A stretch of 64,000 nucleotides of DNA, taken from Catellatospora bangladeshensis. GTDB taxonomy: Bacteria; Actinomycetota; Actinomycetes; Mycobacteriales; Micromonosporaceae. Made by a program: the position numbers and the translations under genes. Shown here in pieces: positions 8,609-16,976 of the stretch; position 1 is the stretch's first letter, and the number at the start of each line of letters is the position of its first letter. A model generated the notes under the pieces. The model worked only from the letters and a program-made list of their open reading frames with translations. It was not told where the DNA came from and did not search any database. Location of the stretch: assembly GCF_016862575.1 (NCBI RefSeq), contig NZ_BONF01000019.1, forward strand, positions 182,168-246,167. The letters are read 5' to 3'.

Positions 8609-9474
8609 CGCCCGCCTCGCTGCGCCGGGATGGCGGCCGGGCGTACGTGGAAGAAGTGCGTGGGCAGGTGCACCGCGACGCCCTCGTAGATCTCGGCGCA
8701 GACCGCGATTCCGGGCTGGGCGAAGGTGCCCGGCGGCGGCTCGGCGATCCTGATGACCGACCGGCCGCCGTCGAGCAGCCGCGCCGCCATCGCGAAGTCG
8801 CCGACGAGCGCGCAGCCGGGGTCGACCATGCGGGTACGGCTGATCAGCGTGCCGTTGCGGGCCAGGTCGTCGAGCAGGCTGCCCTTGCCGACCAGGTGGA
8901 AGTAGTAGTCGTGCGGGTTGATGATCATGGCGTGCGCGGTGGCGCCGGTCTGCTCGATCTCGTTGCAGGCCGCCATCACCCCGGCCACGTAGTCGCCGTG
9001 GTACGGCAGCGCGGCGATGCCCGGGTGCCGCAGCAGGCCGTGCTCGCCGATGGTCAGCGCCTGGTTCTCCGCCGTCGCCAGCCGCACCAGCAGCCGGAAG
9101 TCCACGAACACGGCGAGCGCGTCCAGGTCGTCGGCCAGCTCGGCGGGGATCTGCACCCAGGCCTGGATCGGGTGCACCCGGGCGGTGGACATGCCGAACC
9201 GGAACGCCGCCTCGCGCCGCAGCCCGGACTCGGTCACCGTCTGCGCCTCCTCGGCCGGCGGGCGGCTCTCGCTCCAGAACCGGACCTCGTCGCCGTCGGC
9301 GGCCCGCTTCTTCAGCAGGTTGCGCACGGTGACGCGGGGGCGGTCCTTGGTCGGCTGGAACGCGTCGGTGATGGTGAAGTCGAAGTGGACCTCGGCCTTC
9401 TCACCGTCGGCGGCGTACGCGCGCGCGAACGCCTCACCGGGCGACAGGGCGGTGGCTACAGCTGTCGTCGACAT
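8605..9474 (-). CDS. HK97-fold encapsulin-like shell protein in a biosynthetic operon
   Basis: A 289-residue protein that reads like an HK97-type major capsid protein. The early part ends in DEVRFWSESRP and AAFRFGMSTARVHPIQAW, matching the extended loop and strand that precede the capsid spine helix. The helix region is IPAELADDLDALAVFVD followed by LATAENQALTIGEHGLL. The C-terminal half has the A-domain pattern AHAMIINPHDYYFHLV, ALVGDFAMAARLL and GIAVCAEIYEGVAVHLP. No cyclic-nucleotide domain is present, unlike EshA-type (Family 2) shells. There are no phage genes nearby. It sits between a sulfotransferase (10 bases) and an MFS gene (overlap) in an NRPS-like operon, the context described for natural-product (Family 3) encapsulins. 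The shell function is inference; the fold call is from pattern recognition. Confidence 0.75.
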   Translation of the reverse strand: MSTTAVATALSPGEAFARAYAADGEKAEVHFDFTITDAFQPTKDRPRVTVRNLLKKRAADGDEVRFWSESRPPAEEAQTVTESGLRREAAFRFGMSTARVHPIQAWVQIPAELADDLDALAVFVDFRLLVRLATAENQALTIGEHGLLRHPGIAALPYHGDYVAGVMAACNEIEQTGATAHAMIINPHDYYFHLVGKGSLLDDLARNGTLISRTRMVDPGCALVGDFAMAARLLDGGRSVIRIAEPPPGTFAQPGIAVCAEIYEGVAVHLPTHFFHVRPAAIPAQRGGR

Positions 9475-9484
9475 CGGATGCTCC

Positions 9485-10207
9485 TCAACTGGCGTGCGCG
9501 ATCAGGCGCTGATAGAAGGGCAGGTGGTGGTCGTGGAAGGCGCGCAGCCGCGCGTCGTTGTCGACGGTGGCGCCGTAGCTGCGCGCGATCGGGGCGAACC
9601 CGGAGCTGGCGCTCGCGTCGACGTGCCACTGCCGGGTCCGGTGCCATTCGGGCCGGTCCTCGGGGCGCCAGCGCAGCGCGTGCGGCAGGAACGGCAGCCC
9701 GACCCGCGCGCAGTAGCGGCTGACCGCGCCGGCCGGGTCGGTGGTCAGCTCCTCGGACCGGATCACCAGCGGCGTGCGCCCGGTGACCCGCCGCGCCAGC
9801 TCGAACAGGTCCCACTGGTGCTCGAAGCCGATCTCCGGGCAGGTGACCGTCGGTTTCATCGCGTAGTGCGAGGCGATGGCCTTGGCCGGGTCGCGCACGA
9901 TGAACGTGTGCACCATGTCGGCCACCTGCTCCGGGTGGTCGAAGAGGTGCTGGTGGCGATACTCCAGGGTGTCCTTGAAGAACACCGTCCGGTCCCGGCC
10001 CAGCGCGGCCAGGTGGGCCAGCACGGCGTCGGCGTCGTGCACGGTGACCGTGCCGTCCCCGTCGAGCGCCGGCATCGTCAGCTCGTGCCAGTCGGCGAGG
10101 GTGACCAGCGGCTCGTGCACCACGGTGACGTCACCGCGTTCGAGCATCATGCGCAGGAACGCGGTGGACACGGCCCGCGGGTGGGCCCACATCGCGATGA
10201 CGGTCAC
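9485..10207 (-). CDS. sulfotransferase family protein
   Basis: A 240-residue protein of the PAPS-dependent sulfotransferase-like family. It begins MTVIAMWAHPRAVSTAFLRM (GTG start), where PRAVSTAF is the 5'-phosphosulfate binding loop and HEPL near residue 32 is the usual following motif. A second nucleotide-binding element, FIVRDPAKAIASHY, is near residue 105 and provides the 3'-phosphate contact (RDP..AIASH). The GTG overlaps the aldo/keto reductase stop (GTGA). I infer that it sulfates a hydroxyl or amine made by the upstream A-T-R enzyme and reductase. Some members of this family have unproven activity, so the reaction needs testing. Confidence 0.85.
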   Translation of the reverse strand: MTVIAMWAHPRAVSTAFLRMMLERGDVTVVHEPLVTLADWHELTMPALDGDGTVTVHDADAVLAHLAALGRDRTVFFKDTLEYRHQHLFDHPEQVADMVHTFIVRDPAKAIASHYAMKPTVTCPEIGFEHQWDLFELARRVTGRTPLVIRSEELTTDPAGAVSRYCARVGLPFLPHALRWRPEDRPEWHRTRQWHVDASASSGFAPIARSYGATVDNDARLRAFHDHHLPFYQRLIAHAS

Positions 10208-11187
10208 TGCGACCACGCGGTCGGGGTGCGGTCCCAGCGGTGCGCGCGCAGGCTCTCGACGAGCCCGGCGGGCAGCGGCCGGGCGTCGCTGACGCCCAGG
10301 TTGGCGCGGACGTGCGCCGAGCGCCGCATGCCCGGGATCACCGTGCTGACGGCCGGGTGCTCCAGGATGAACCGCAGCGACAGCTCGGGCAGGGTCATAC
10401 CCTCCGGCAGCAGCTCTTTGAGCCGCTCGGCCCGCGCCACCGTCGGGCCGAGGTTCTCCGGGCCGAAGTAGGTGCCGCGCCAGTCGCCCTCGGGCCATAC
10501 CGTGTCGGCGGTGAGGGTGCCGGTCAGGCCGCCCTCGTCGAACGGGACCCGGGCGATGATCCCGATGCCGTCGCGCTGCGCGCGGGCGAACAGCTCGTCC
10601 TCGGGCGCCTGGTCGAAGATGTTGTAGATGACCTGGATGACGTCGATCAGCCCGGTGTCCAGCGCCCGCAGGCAGTTGGCCGGCTCCCACCGGTTGACGC
10701 TGATGCCCACGCCGTCGATCAGCCCGTCGCTCTTGAGCTCGGCGATCGCCTCCTGCCAGCGTTCGTCGGCGGCCCAGCGGTCCTCCCAGACGTGGAACTG
10801 CATCAGGTCGATCCGGTCCACGCCCAGGTTCTTGAGGCTGTGCTCGGTGTACTCGCGGATGTGCGCGGCGGGGAAGACGTCGTCGAGGGTGTCGTGCGGG
10901 CCGGGCGGCCACTCCCGGTTGCGCGGCGGGATCTTGGTGGCGACGTACAGCCGCCGGTCCGGGTGGCGGCGCAGCAGCGCGCCGAGCAGCTGCTCGCTGA
11001 CCCCGCGCCCGTAAACCCAGGCCGTGTCGAAGAAGTTGCAGCCCAGCTCGACCGCCTCGTCGAGGCAGCCCGGCGCGGTGTCGTAGTCCCAGCCGGTGAA
11101 GCCGCCCGGCCCGCCGCCGATGCCCCACATGCCGTAGCCGACCTCGCTGACCTGCCAGCCCAGCCGGCCCATCGTGCGGTACTCCAC
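10204..11187 (-). CDS. aldo/keto reductase
   Basis: A 327-residue NADPH-dependent TIM-barrel reductase. The catalytic tetrad is visible: Asp and Tyr in DTAWVYGRG, Lys in YVATKIPPR and His in LMQFHVWED. Cofactor-binding patterns IPGMRRSAHVRANL appear near the C-terminus. The GTG start at 11187 is preceded by AGGAGAGGAAGACGA; the frame continues upstream without a better start. It begins 34 bases after the A-T-R gene stop. The likely job is reduction of the aldehyde released by the reductase domain to an alcohol, or of another carbonyl in the pathway. Confidence 0.92.
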   Translation of the reverse strand: MEYRTMGRLGWQVSEVGYGMWGIGGGPGGFTGWDYDTAPGCLDEAVELGCNFFDTAWVYGRGVSEQLLGALLRRHPDRRLYVATKIPPRNREWPPGPHDTLDDVFPAAHIREYTEHSLKNLGVDRIDLMQFHVWEDRWAADERWQEAIAELKSDGLIDGVGISVNRWEPANCLRALDTGLIDVIQVIYNIFDQAPEDELFARAQRDGIGIIARVPFDEGGLTGTLTADTVWPEGDWRGTYFGPENLGPTVARAERLKELLPEGMTLPELSLRFILEHPAVSTVIPGMRRSAHVRANLGVSDARPLPAGLVESLRAHRWDRTPTAWSQ

Positions 11188-11221
11188 TCGTCTTCCTCTC
11201 CTGCGACATCTATCGGGACGA

Positions 11222-14200
11222 TCAGAAAGCTGCCGGGTGCAGCGGCACGGCGTCACCGGGCGGCATCGGATCCCGCGGGGCGGGCAGCGCCCCGGGCCCG
11301 CTCAGCCACCGGTGGTACGCGGCCATCGAGCCGTGCAGCGGCTCGTCGGACAGCCCCCAGCGCTGCGCCAGCGCCTGGCAGGCGTCGTTGCCGAACAGCA
11401 CCGGGTTGTCCGTGAGCAGGCCGCCGAAGCGGCGGGCCAGGGTCGCCTCGTCGGCGCCGTCGGGCAGCCGCAGCAGCGCCAGCAGCGTGCTCAGCTCCCA
11501 GTCGGACGTGTCACCGGCGGCCTCGCGCAGGCCGGCCACGAAGGTCCGGCAGTCGACCGTCGACCACGTCGCCACGCCACGGGCGGGCAGCTCGGGGTAG
11601 CTGACGCTCTCGGGATGGAAGACGTGCAGCGTGCCGCCTGCCGCCCGCGGATCCCGCAGCCCCGCCACGACGCGCCGCGCCGCGTAGTCCACCGGCGTGT
11701 AGTCCGAGCGCATCGGCACCGCCGGGCTCATCTTCAGCCGGTGGAACGCCGACAGCAGCAGGTGGGTCAGCGCCCGCCGGTTCGGCCACCCGTTGTCGGC
11801 GGCCGGCATGATCTCGCCGAGCCGGTACACGGTCACCGGCGCGCCGCGGCGGCGCGCCTCGGCCAGCAGCCGCTCGGCGACCAGCTTCGAGAGGCTGTAC
11901 CCGCCGATCGGCGGCTGCACGGCCGGCACGTCGACGTCCTCGGGCAGCGGGCGGGTGTGCAGGGCGGCCTCGGCCTCCAGCGCGCCCAGCGTCGAGATGT
12001 GGTGGATCGGCTTGACCCGGCCGGTCATCGCCAGCCGCAGCAGCTCCTGCGTGCCCAGCACGTTGGCGGTGCGGTGCGCCCGGTAGTCGTAGAGGAAGTT
12101 GACCATCGCGCCGTTGTGGAGCACCGTGTCGCAGGCTTCCGCCAGGTGGTCCCAGACCTCGTCCCGCAGGCCGAGCCGGGGACGGGCCAGATCTCCCGCG
12201 TACGCCGACAGCCGGGGCGCGAACCGCGGCTCCCACAGGCCCTGCCCGGCCAGCGCCGCCGTCACCCGCGCCAGCGCGTCCGCGTCGCCGGCGGCCCGGC
12301 ACAGGCACACGATCTCCAGTTCGGTGCCGCTGAGCAGCTCGTACGCCAGGCGGGCGCCGACGAAGCCGGTCGCCCCGGTGAGCAGCACCACGCGCGGCTC
12401 GGCGAACGGGCCGCCGTCGCGGATCAGGAGGTCGGCGGGCACGGCCGCGTCGGCGAGCGCCAGCGTGCCGTCGCGTACGCCGGGGTCGGCGTCGCCCGAG
12501 CGCCGCCAGACGAGGTCGGTCAGCGCGGCGGCGGTCGGCGCGTCGATCAGGTCCTGGACGCCGATGTCGGTCCCCGTCTCCCGGGCCAGCTCGGTCACGG
12601 CCGCCAGCGCCTGCAGGGAGTCGCCGCCGCTGCGGAAGAAGTCGTCCTCGCCGCCGAGTCCGGGCTGGCCGAGCGCGATGCGCAGCACGTGCAGCACCCG
12701 GTCGGCCAGCGTGGCCGGTTCGGGGAGTTCGCGCGCCAGCCGCCGCGCCAGCATGCCGGACAGCGCCCGGCGGTCGACCTTGCCGTTGCCGGTCAGCGGC
12801 AGCTCGGGCAGCACGACGTAGTGCCGGGGCAGCATGGTGCGCGGCAGGACCTCGCGCAGGTGGGCGCGCAGGGACGCCTCGGTCAGCCGCTCGTCGCCGG
12901 CCGCGAAGATCGCCAGGGATCTCCCGCCGTCGGCCGTGTGCACGAGCACGCGGCATTCGCGCAGTTCGGGGCAGCTTGCGGCCGCGGCCTCGATCTCGCC
13001 CAGCTCGATGCGCACGCCCGCGATCTTCACCTGGGAGTCCTTGCGGCCGTGGAAGAAGAACCTGCCCCGGTCGTCCACGTGGCCGAGGTCGCCGGTGCGG
13101 TACAGCAGCGGGCCCGGCAGCTCGGGAAAGGGGTTGCGGACGAAGACCTCGGCGGTGCGGACCGGGTCGTCCAGGTAGCCCCGGCCGAGGCAGACCCCGC
13201 CGATGACGATCTCCCCCGGCGTCCCCGGGGGCAGCGGCCGCAGCTCGTCGTCGACGATGACCGCGTAGCAGTTGTCGATCGGCCGCCCGAGCGGGATCAC
13301 GTCGCCGTCGTCCGCGGAGACCGGATGGAAGATCATCCCGATCGAGGCCTCGGTGGGGCCGTACCCGTTGGTGATGCGCAGGTCCGGCAGCAGGGCGCCG
13401 AGCCGGTGGGCCATCCTCGGGCTGATCTCCTCCCCGCCCACGATCAGCTGCCGCAGCGTGGAGATCTTCGCCAGCGACCGGCGGTCGCGGTCGACGATCG
13501 TGACGAGCAGGTTGAAGATGCTCGGCACGAAGTCGGTCATGGTGATGCGGTGCTCGGCGATGGTCGCGATCGTGTGCTCCAGGTCGAGGAACTCGCCCTG
13601 GGCCGGGATGACGCAGCGGGCGCCCGTGGTCAGCGGCCAGAAGAGCTGCCACACCGAGGAGTCGAAGGTGTGCTTGCTGTTCTGCAGCACCACCTCGTCG
13701 CCGGTGGCGGCGAAGTACCGCGTCATGAAGCGGAACCGGTTGGTCAGCCCGGCATGCAGGTTGAGCGCGCACTTGGGCTCGCCGGTGGTGCCCGAGGTGA
13801 AGATGCCGTAGCAGAGGTCGTCGGCCGTGGCCGGCGTGCCGAGCCCCTCCGGGGCGCGGCTGATCTGATCGACGTCGAGCGGCAGGGCCAGCCCGCGCAG
13901 CTCCTCGGGCACGGCGGCGGGATCGGCGCAGAGCACCAGGCGCGGCCGGAGCGCGCCGATGGTGGCGCGCAGGCGGTCGGCCGGCCAGGCAGGGTCCAGC
14001 GGCACGAACGCGGCGGCGAGCTTCATCAGGGCGAGGTACGCGATCGGCATCTCCAGCCCGTTGGCCAGCAGCACCGGCACCACGTCGCCCCGGGTCACCC
14101 CCAGGTCACGCAGCTGCCCGCCGAGGCCGTTGGCCAGCTCGTCGACGTCGCGGTAGCTGAGGGTGCGGCGCTGGTAGGTCAGCGCGGGCCGATCGGGACG

Positions 14201-14308
14201 GCGGCCGGCCTGTTCCTCGATCATCGACGGGATCGCCTGGAAGGGCCCGTCGTCGTACGCGCTCCCAGCGTATGCGCCCAGCACCAGCTCCCGGGTTACC
14301 GCGTCCAT
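11222..14308 (-). CDS. stand-alone NRPS-like A-T-R enzyme (carboxylic-acid-reductase type)
   Basis: A 1028-residue single-module enzyme that activates an acid as its adenylate, loads it on phosphopantetheine and releases it reductively as an aldehyde. The A domain spans about residues 25-515, with FTSGTTGEPK, NGYGPTEASIG, YRTGDLG and NGKVDRR. The carrier Ser lies in FFRSGGDSLQA near residue 564. The thioester reductase domain spans about 640-1000, with LLTGATGFVGARL for NADPH and Tyr-x-x-x-Lys in GGYSLSKLVAERLL. A Pro-rich tail of about 25 residues follows. The pocket, aligned by eye to GrsA, begins D-S-W with Asp at position 278, so an alpha-amino acid is likely but its identity is not. ATG at 14308 was chosen; TTG at 14317 is possible. 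It is the first gene of the encapsulin operon. Confidence 0.93.
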   Translation of the reverse strand: MDAVTRELVLGAYAGSAYDDGPFQAIPSMIEEQAGRRPDRPALTYQRRTLSYRDVDELANGLGGQLRDLGVTRGDVVPVLLANGLEMPIAYLALMKLAAAFVPLDPAWPADRLRATIGALRPRLVLCADPAAVPEELRGLALPLDVDQISRAPEGLGTPATADDLCYGIFTSGTTGEPKCALNLHAGLTNRFRFMTRYFAATGDEVVLQNSKHTFDSSVWQLFWPLTTGARCVIPAQGEFLDLEHTIATIAEHRITMTDFVPSIFNLLVTIVDRDRRSLAKISTLRQLIVGGEEISPRMAHRLGALLPDLRITNGYGPTEASIGMIFHPVSADDGDVIPLGRPIDNCYAVIVDDELRPLPPGTPGEIVIGGVCLGRGYLDDPVRTAEVFVRNPFPELPGPLLYRTGDLGHVDDRGRFFFHGRKDSQVKIAGVRIELGEIEAAAASCPELRECRVLVHTADGGRSLAIFAAGDERLTEASLRAHLREVLPRTMLPRHYVVLPELPLTGNGKVDRRALSGMLARRLARELPEPATLADRVLHVLRIALGQPGLGGEDDFFRSGGDSLQALAAVTELARETGTDIGVQDLIDAPTAAALTDLVWRRSGDADPGVRDGTLALADAAVPADLLIRDGGPFAEPRVVLLTGATGFVGARLAYELLSGTELEIVCLCRAAGDADALARVTAALAGQGLWEPRFAPRLSAYAGDLARPRLGLRDEVWDHLAEACDTVLHNGAMVNFLYDYRAHRTANVLGTQELLRLAMTGRVKPIHHISTLGALEAEAALHTRPLPEDVDVPAVQPPIGGYSLSKLVAERLLAEARRRGAPVTVYRLGEIMPAADNGWPNRRALTHLLLSAFHRLKMSPAVPMRSDYTPVDYAARRVVAGLRDPRAAGGTLHVFHPESVSYPELPARGVATWSTVDCRTFVAGLREAAGDTSDWELSTLLALLRLPDGADEATLARRFGGLLTDNPVLFGNDACQALAQRWGLSDEPLHGSMAAYHRWLSGPGALPAPRDPMPPGDAVPLHPAAF

Positions 14309-14577
14309 CTGCCCCAACCATCCCGATGCCCCGTCGACAGTGGCGTGTGGAGGTAGACCATAATGTGGAACCCATTGAGATATCTAGAGGTCTGACTAAA
14401 AACTGATCGATGTATCTCACCTGTTACCACAGGTAGCAGCGCTGTTTCGGCAAGACGTTATTGGAGCGTTACCTTTCTCGGCACTCGAATACATCGACGA
14501 GTGACGTAGTCTGTCGGGCCATGGGCGATCGGCGACCACCGATGCCGGGCGCCCCACTCACGGAGGGAAGCGCCAGC
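14309..14577. promoter_or_regulatory. AT-rich divergent promoter region with small palindromes
   Basis: This region separates the A-T-R gene (minus) from the I36-like gene (plus). Bases 14355-14425 are much more AT-rich than the surroundings. They contain the 8-base palindrome AGATATCT (14378-14385) and a 5-6-5 inverted repeat ACCTG/CAGGT (14419-14434), candidate binding sites for a regulator of the encapsulin operon. No confident -35/-10 pair could be assigned. Confidence 0.4.
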
Positions 14578-15045
14578 GTGAACAGGACAAAAATCCTCGC
14601 ACCCGTGGTCGCGGCGATGACGGCTCTCGGGGTGATCCTCGGAGCCCAGCCCGCCTCAGCGCACTACATCGGCAACTTCATCCGGCTCGAAGGCGCGTGG
14701 GACGTCGACGACGAGGGCACCGGCGGCTGCCACGTCGGCTACTTCTGCGCCTGGGACAAGTACGGATACGACGACTACGGCATCGGCTTCTACAACACCA
14801 AGTGGGACTGGGCCGCGTCCGACGTGCCGAAACTGGCCAACGGCCAGAGCATCAACGACAACTCCGAGTCCTGGTGGAACCACGGGACCCCGAGCAACAA
14901 CAACGACGTGCAGATCTACCAGTACGCCGGCGGCTCCGGGCTGTCGCTGTGCATCCAGAACGGCGTGCAGCTCGACAGCTGGAACGGCAACCCCGGCGAC
15001 ATGCGCAACCGGACGTCCGCGCACGTCTGGCGCAGCTCCTGCTGA
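14578..15045 (+). CDS. secreted peptidase-inhibitor I36-like protein
   Basis: A 155-residue exported protein. The signal peptide has NRTK, a hydrophobic stretch and AQPASA-HY as the cleavage site near residue 29. The mature part contains GGCHVGYFCAWDKYGY, with Cys pairing and aromatic content resembling the Streptomyces metalloproteinase-inhibitor-like I36 family, and a second Cys pair later (LSLCIQNG and the C-terminal SSC). The GTG start at 14578 has GGAGGGAAGC upstream. It may inhibit an extracellular protease or act in the cell wall; the inhibitor role is by family only. Its stop is 8 bases before the next gene. Confidence 0.75.
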   Translation: MNRTKILAPVVAAMTALGVILGAQPASAHYIGNFIRLEGAWDVDDEGTGGCHVGYFCAWDKYGYDDYGIGFYNTKWDWAASDVPKLANGQSINDNSESWWNHGTPSNNNDVQIYQYAGGSGLSLCIQNGVQLDSWNGNPGDMRNRTSAHVWRSSC

Positions 15046-15052
15046 ACGCGTC

Positions 15053-16018
15053 GTGATGCCAGCCAGACACGGGGCGGTCGGCATCGGGTTAGTGCTGGTC
15101 CTGGTCTCGGCGTGCGGCGCTACGCCGCCCGCCGGGACGCAGCCGGCAACCCCCGCCACCGGCACGTCCGCCGACACCTTCGCCGCCGTCGAAGCGGCCC
15201 TCGCCGAGGCCAACCAGCTCGAGGCCCAGGTCCGCACCGCCCAGGTCCAGCTGGCCGTGCGGTGCATGACCCGCCAGGGCTTCACCGTGCACCCCGCCAG
15301 GCCGCCGGTCACCACCCGCGCCGACGCCCTCGCGCCCCCGCTGCTCTCCCCTGGCCTTCCCGACGCCAGGACCCGCGGGTACGGCATCGGCGAGACGGTC
15401 GCGTCCGCCGAGCCCAGCCCACCGGCCGACGGGTTCAGCCGGCTGGCCAGGGCCGATCAGGAACGCTACGAGCAGGCCTGGTCGCGCACGGCTGACGGCG
15501 CACCCTGGCGGGACGGCCCCGACGGGCGCCCGCTGCCCGCAGGCTGCCTCGGCGAGGCATACGCGGTCCTCCACGGCGCCGCCCGCCACGGGCCGCGCAA
15601 CCCCGTCACCGAGCTGAGCCCGGCGGCGCAGGACGCCTACCACGAGCATCCGCGGCTCACGGCGGCGCTGACCGCTTGGTCGTCCTGCGTGGAGCAGCAC
15701 GGCCAGCCCCGGTTCACCGACCCCGCGCAGGCCTATCGCTACGCCGAGCACTTCCACTACCCGGCGGGCGACTCCGCCGAGGATCCGGTGCCGGCCGGTG
15801 GCCCCTGGCCGTTCGCGCAGGCCCGGCCCAGGGAGATCGCCCTGGCCACGGCCGACGCCGAATGCGCCGACCGCAGCGGCCTGCGGCAGGTCCAGCCGCA
15901 GGTGTGGCGCGAGGCCGTCGCATCGGCGTACGTCCAGCTCGAACCGCAGTTCGTCGCCTACCGCGACGCCCTGACCCGCGCGCTCGGCAACGCGCGCACG
16001 GCCCTGGTGGAGGCGTGA
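15053..16018 (+). CDS. putative lipoprotein of unknown function
   Basis: A 321-residue protein with a lipoprotein signal: MMPARHG, a hydrophobic core, and lipobox VSAC at residues 18-21. The Cys is followed by a Thr/Pro-rich linker. The rest is helical, with Trp and paired Cys (RCMTRQGF, SSCVEQHG, DAECADRS). It shares the layout and the ARCMxxxGFxV motif with the next gene (RCMTRQGFTV versus RCMADRGFRV), so the two look like diverged tandem paralogues. It is separated from the I36-like gene by 7 bases, suggesting one transcript. I do not recognise a named family. Confidence 0.7.
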   Translation: MMPARHGAVGIGLVLVLVSACGATPPAGTQPATPATGTSADTFAAVEAALAEANQLEAQVRTAQVQLAVRCMTRQGFTVHPARPPVTTRADALAPPLLSPGLPDARTRGYGIGETVASAEPSPPADGFSRLARADQERYEQAWSRTADGAPWRDGPDGRPLPAGCLGEAYAVLHGAARHGPRNPVTELSPAAQDAYHEHPRLTAALTAWSSCVEQHGQPRFTDPAQAYRYAEHFHYPAGDSAEDPVPAGGPWPFAQARPREIALATADAECADRSGLRQVQPQVWREAVASAYVQLEPQFVAYRDALTRALGNARTALVEA

Positions 16019-16021
16019 GAG

Positions 16022-16975
16022 ATGTCCGAGACACGTGATGACGACGCCCGGCGCTCCCGCCGGTGGCTCCTGTGGGCCGTGGCGGCCGGACTCGCCGTCG
16101 GCGCGGCGGCCGTGCTGCTGCGCGGCGCCTGGCAGCCGGCCGCCGCAGGCGAGGTGGTGCAGGTCGACGGAGTGCCCGGCGTCGCGACCCCGGACGAGGA
16201 GCTGCTGGGCTGGGCGGAGCAGACGCTGGCCGCACGCTGCATGGCCGACCGCGGTTTCCGGGTGTGGGTGCGGTGGCGGCCCGCGCCCACCGAGGAAGGG
16301 CCGCATCCCCGGTACGGCAGCGACGACGTCGCCTGGGCGGCGGCAAACGGCTTCGGCATCGGCGCGCAGCGGCGCGCCCCGGCGACGCAGGCACCGGAGC
16401 CGAACCGCGCCTACCTGGCGAAACTCTCCGACGACCGGCGGGCGGCGTACGACCTGGCCTATCACGGCGATCCGAAGCAGACCGTGTCCGTGTCGCTGGC
16501 CGGGGGCGCCGTGGTCCGGACCGGCCGGGACGGGTGCCTCTCGGCCGCCCGCACCGAACTGTTCGGCGACCTCGCCGCATGGCTGCGGCTCGACTCCGGC
16601 TGGCGCAACCTCGACGCCGAGGTCGTCCCGGCGGTGACGGCCATGCCCGAGTACCTGCGCGCGCTGACGCGGTGGCGCGGCTGCATGCGCGCCGCGGGGC
16701 ACGAGACAGCCGACCCGGGGGCCCTGCGGGACGAGGCCTCGCAGGCGTACCGCACCGCCCCGTCCCACGAAGCGGCATTCGACCGGGAACGGGCGTCGGC
16801 GGTCCAGGAGGCGACGTGCGCGGCCCAGACCGGCTTCGTCAAGACCGCGGAGGGCCTCGACGCCGCCCATCGGGCCCGCCTCGCCGAGCAGCGTGCCGGC
16901 GACCGCGCGGCGTATGACGCCATCCGCGCCGCGGGACGGCAGCGGGCCCTCGCCCTGCTCACCGAACTGTCCTGA
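16022..16975 (+). CDS. membrane-anchored paralogue of the preceding lipoprotein
   Basis: A 317-residue protein with a cytoplasmic Arg-rich N-terminus (DARRSRRW), one membrane helix near residues 15-34 and an outside domain. It carries AARCMADRGFRVWV, RWRGCMRAAGH and EATCAAQTGF at spacings like those of the Cys motifs in the upstream lipoprotein, so the fold is probably the same with a different anchor. The start is 3 bases after the upstream stop. Function unknown; a cell-surface structural or binding role is the most one can infer. Confidence 0.7.
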   Translation: MSETRDDDARRSRRWLLWAVAAGLAVGAAAVLLRGAWQPAAAGEVVQVDGVPGVATPDEELLGWAEQTLAARCMADRGFRVWVRWRPAPTEEGPHPRYGSDDVAWAAANGFGIGAQRRAPATQAPEPNRAYLAKLSDDRRAAYDLAYHGDPKQTVSVSLAGGAVVRTGRDGCLSAARTELFGDLAAWLRLDSGWRNLDAEVVPAVTAMPEYLRALTRWRGCMRAAGHETADPGALRDEASQAYRTAPSHEAAFDRERASAVQEATCAAQTGFVKTAEGLDAAHRARLAEQRAGDRAAYDAIRAAGRQRALALLTELS

Positions 16976-16976
16976 G

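Noticed and set aside
8605..9474. A prophage remnant as the source of the capsid-like gene
   Set aside because: No terminase, portal, protease, tail, integrase or att-like repeat is present; the gene is locked by overlaps into a metabolic operon with uniform strand and composition.
11174..14356. Long plus-strand open frame opposite the A-T-R gene
   Set aside because: It is a shadow of codon bias in high-GC DNA. The translation is Arg/Gly/Gln-rich and has no family motifs, while the minus frame has complete A, T and R motifs.
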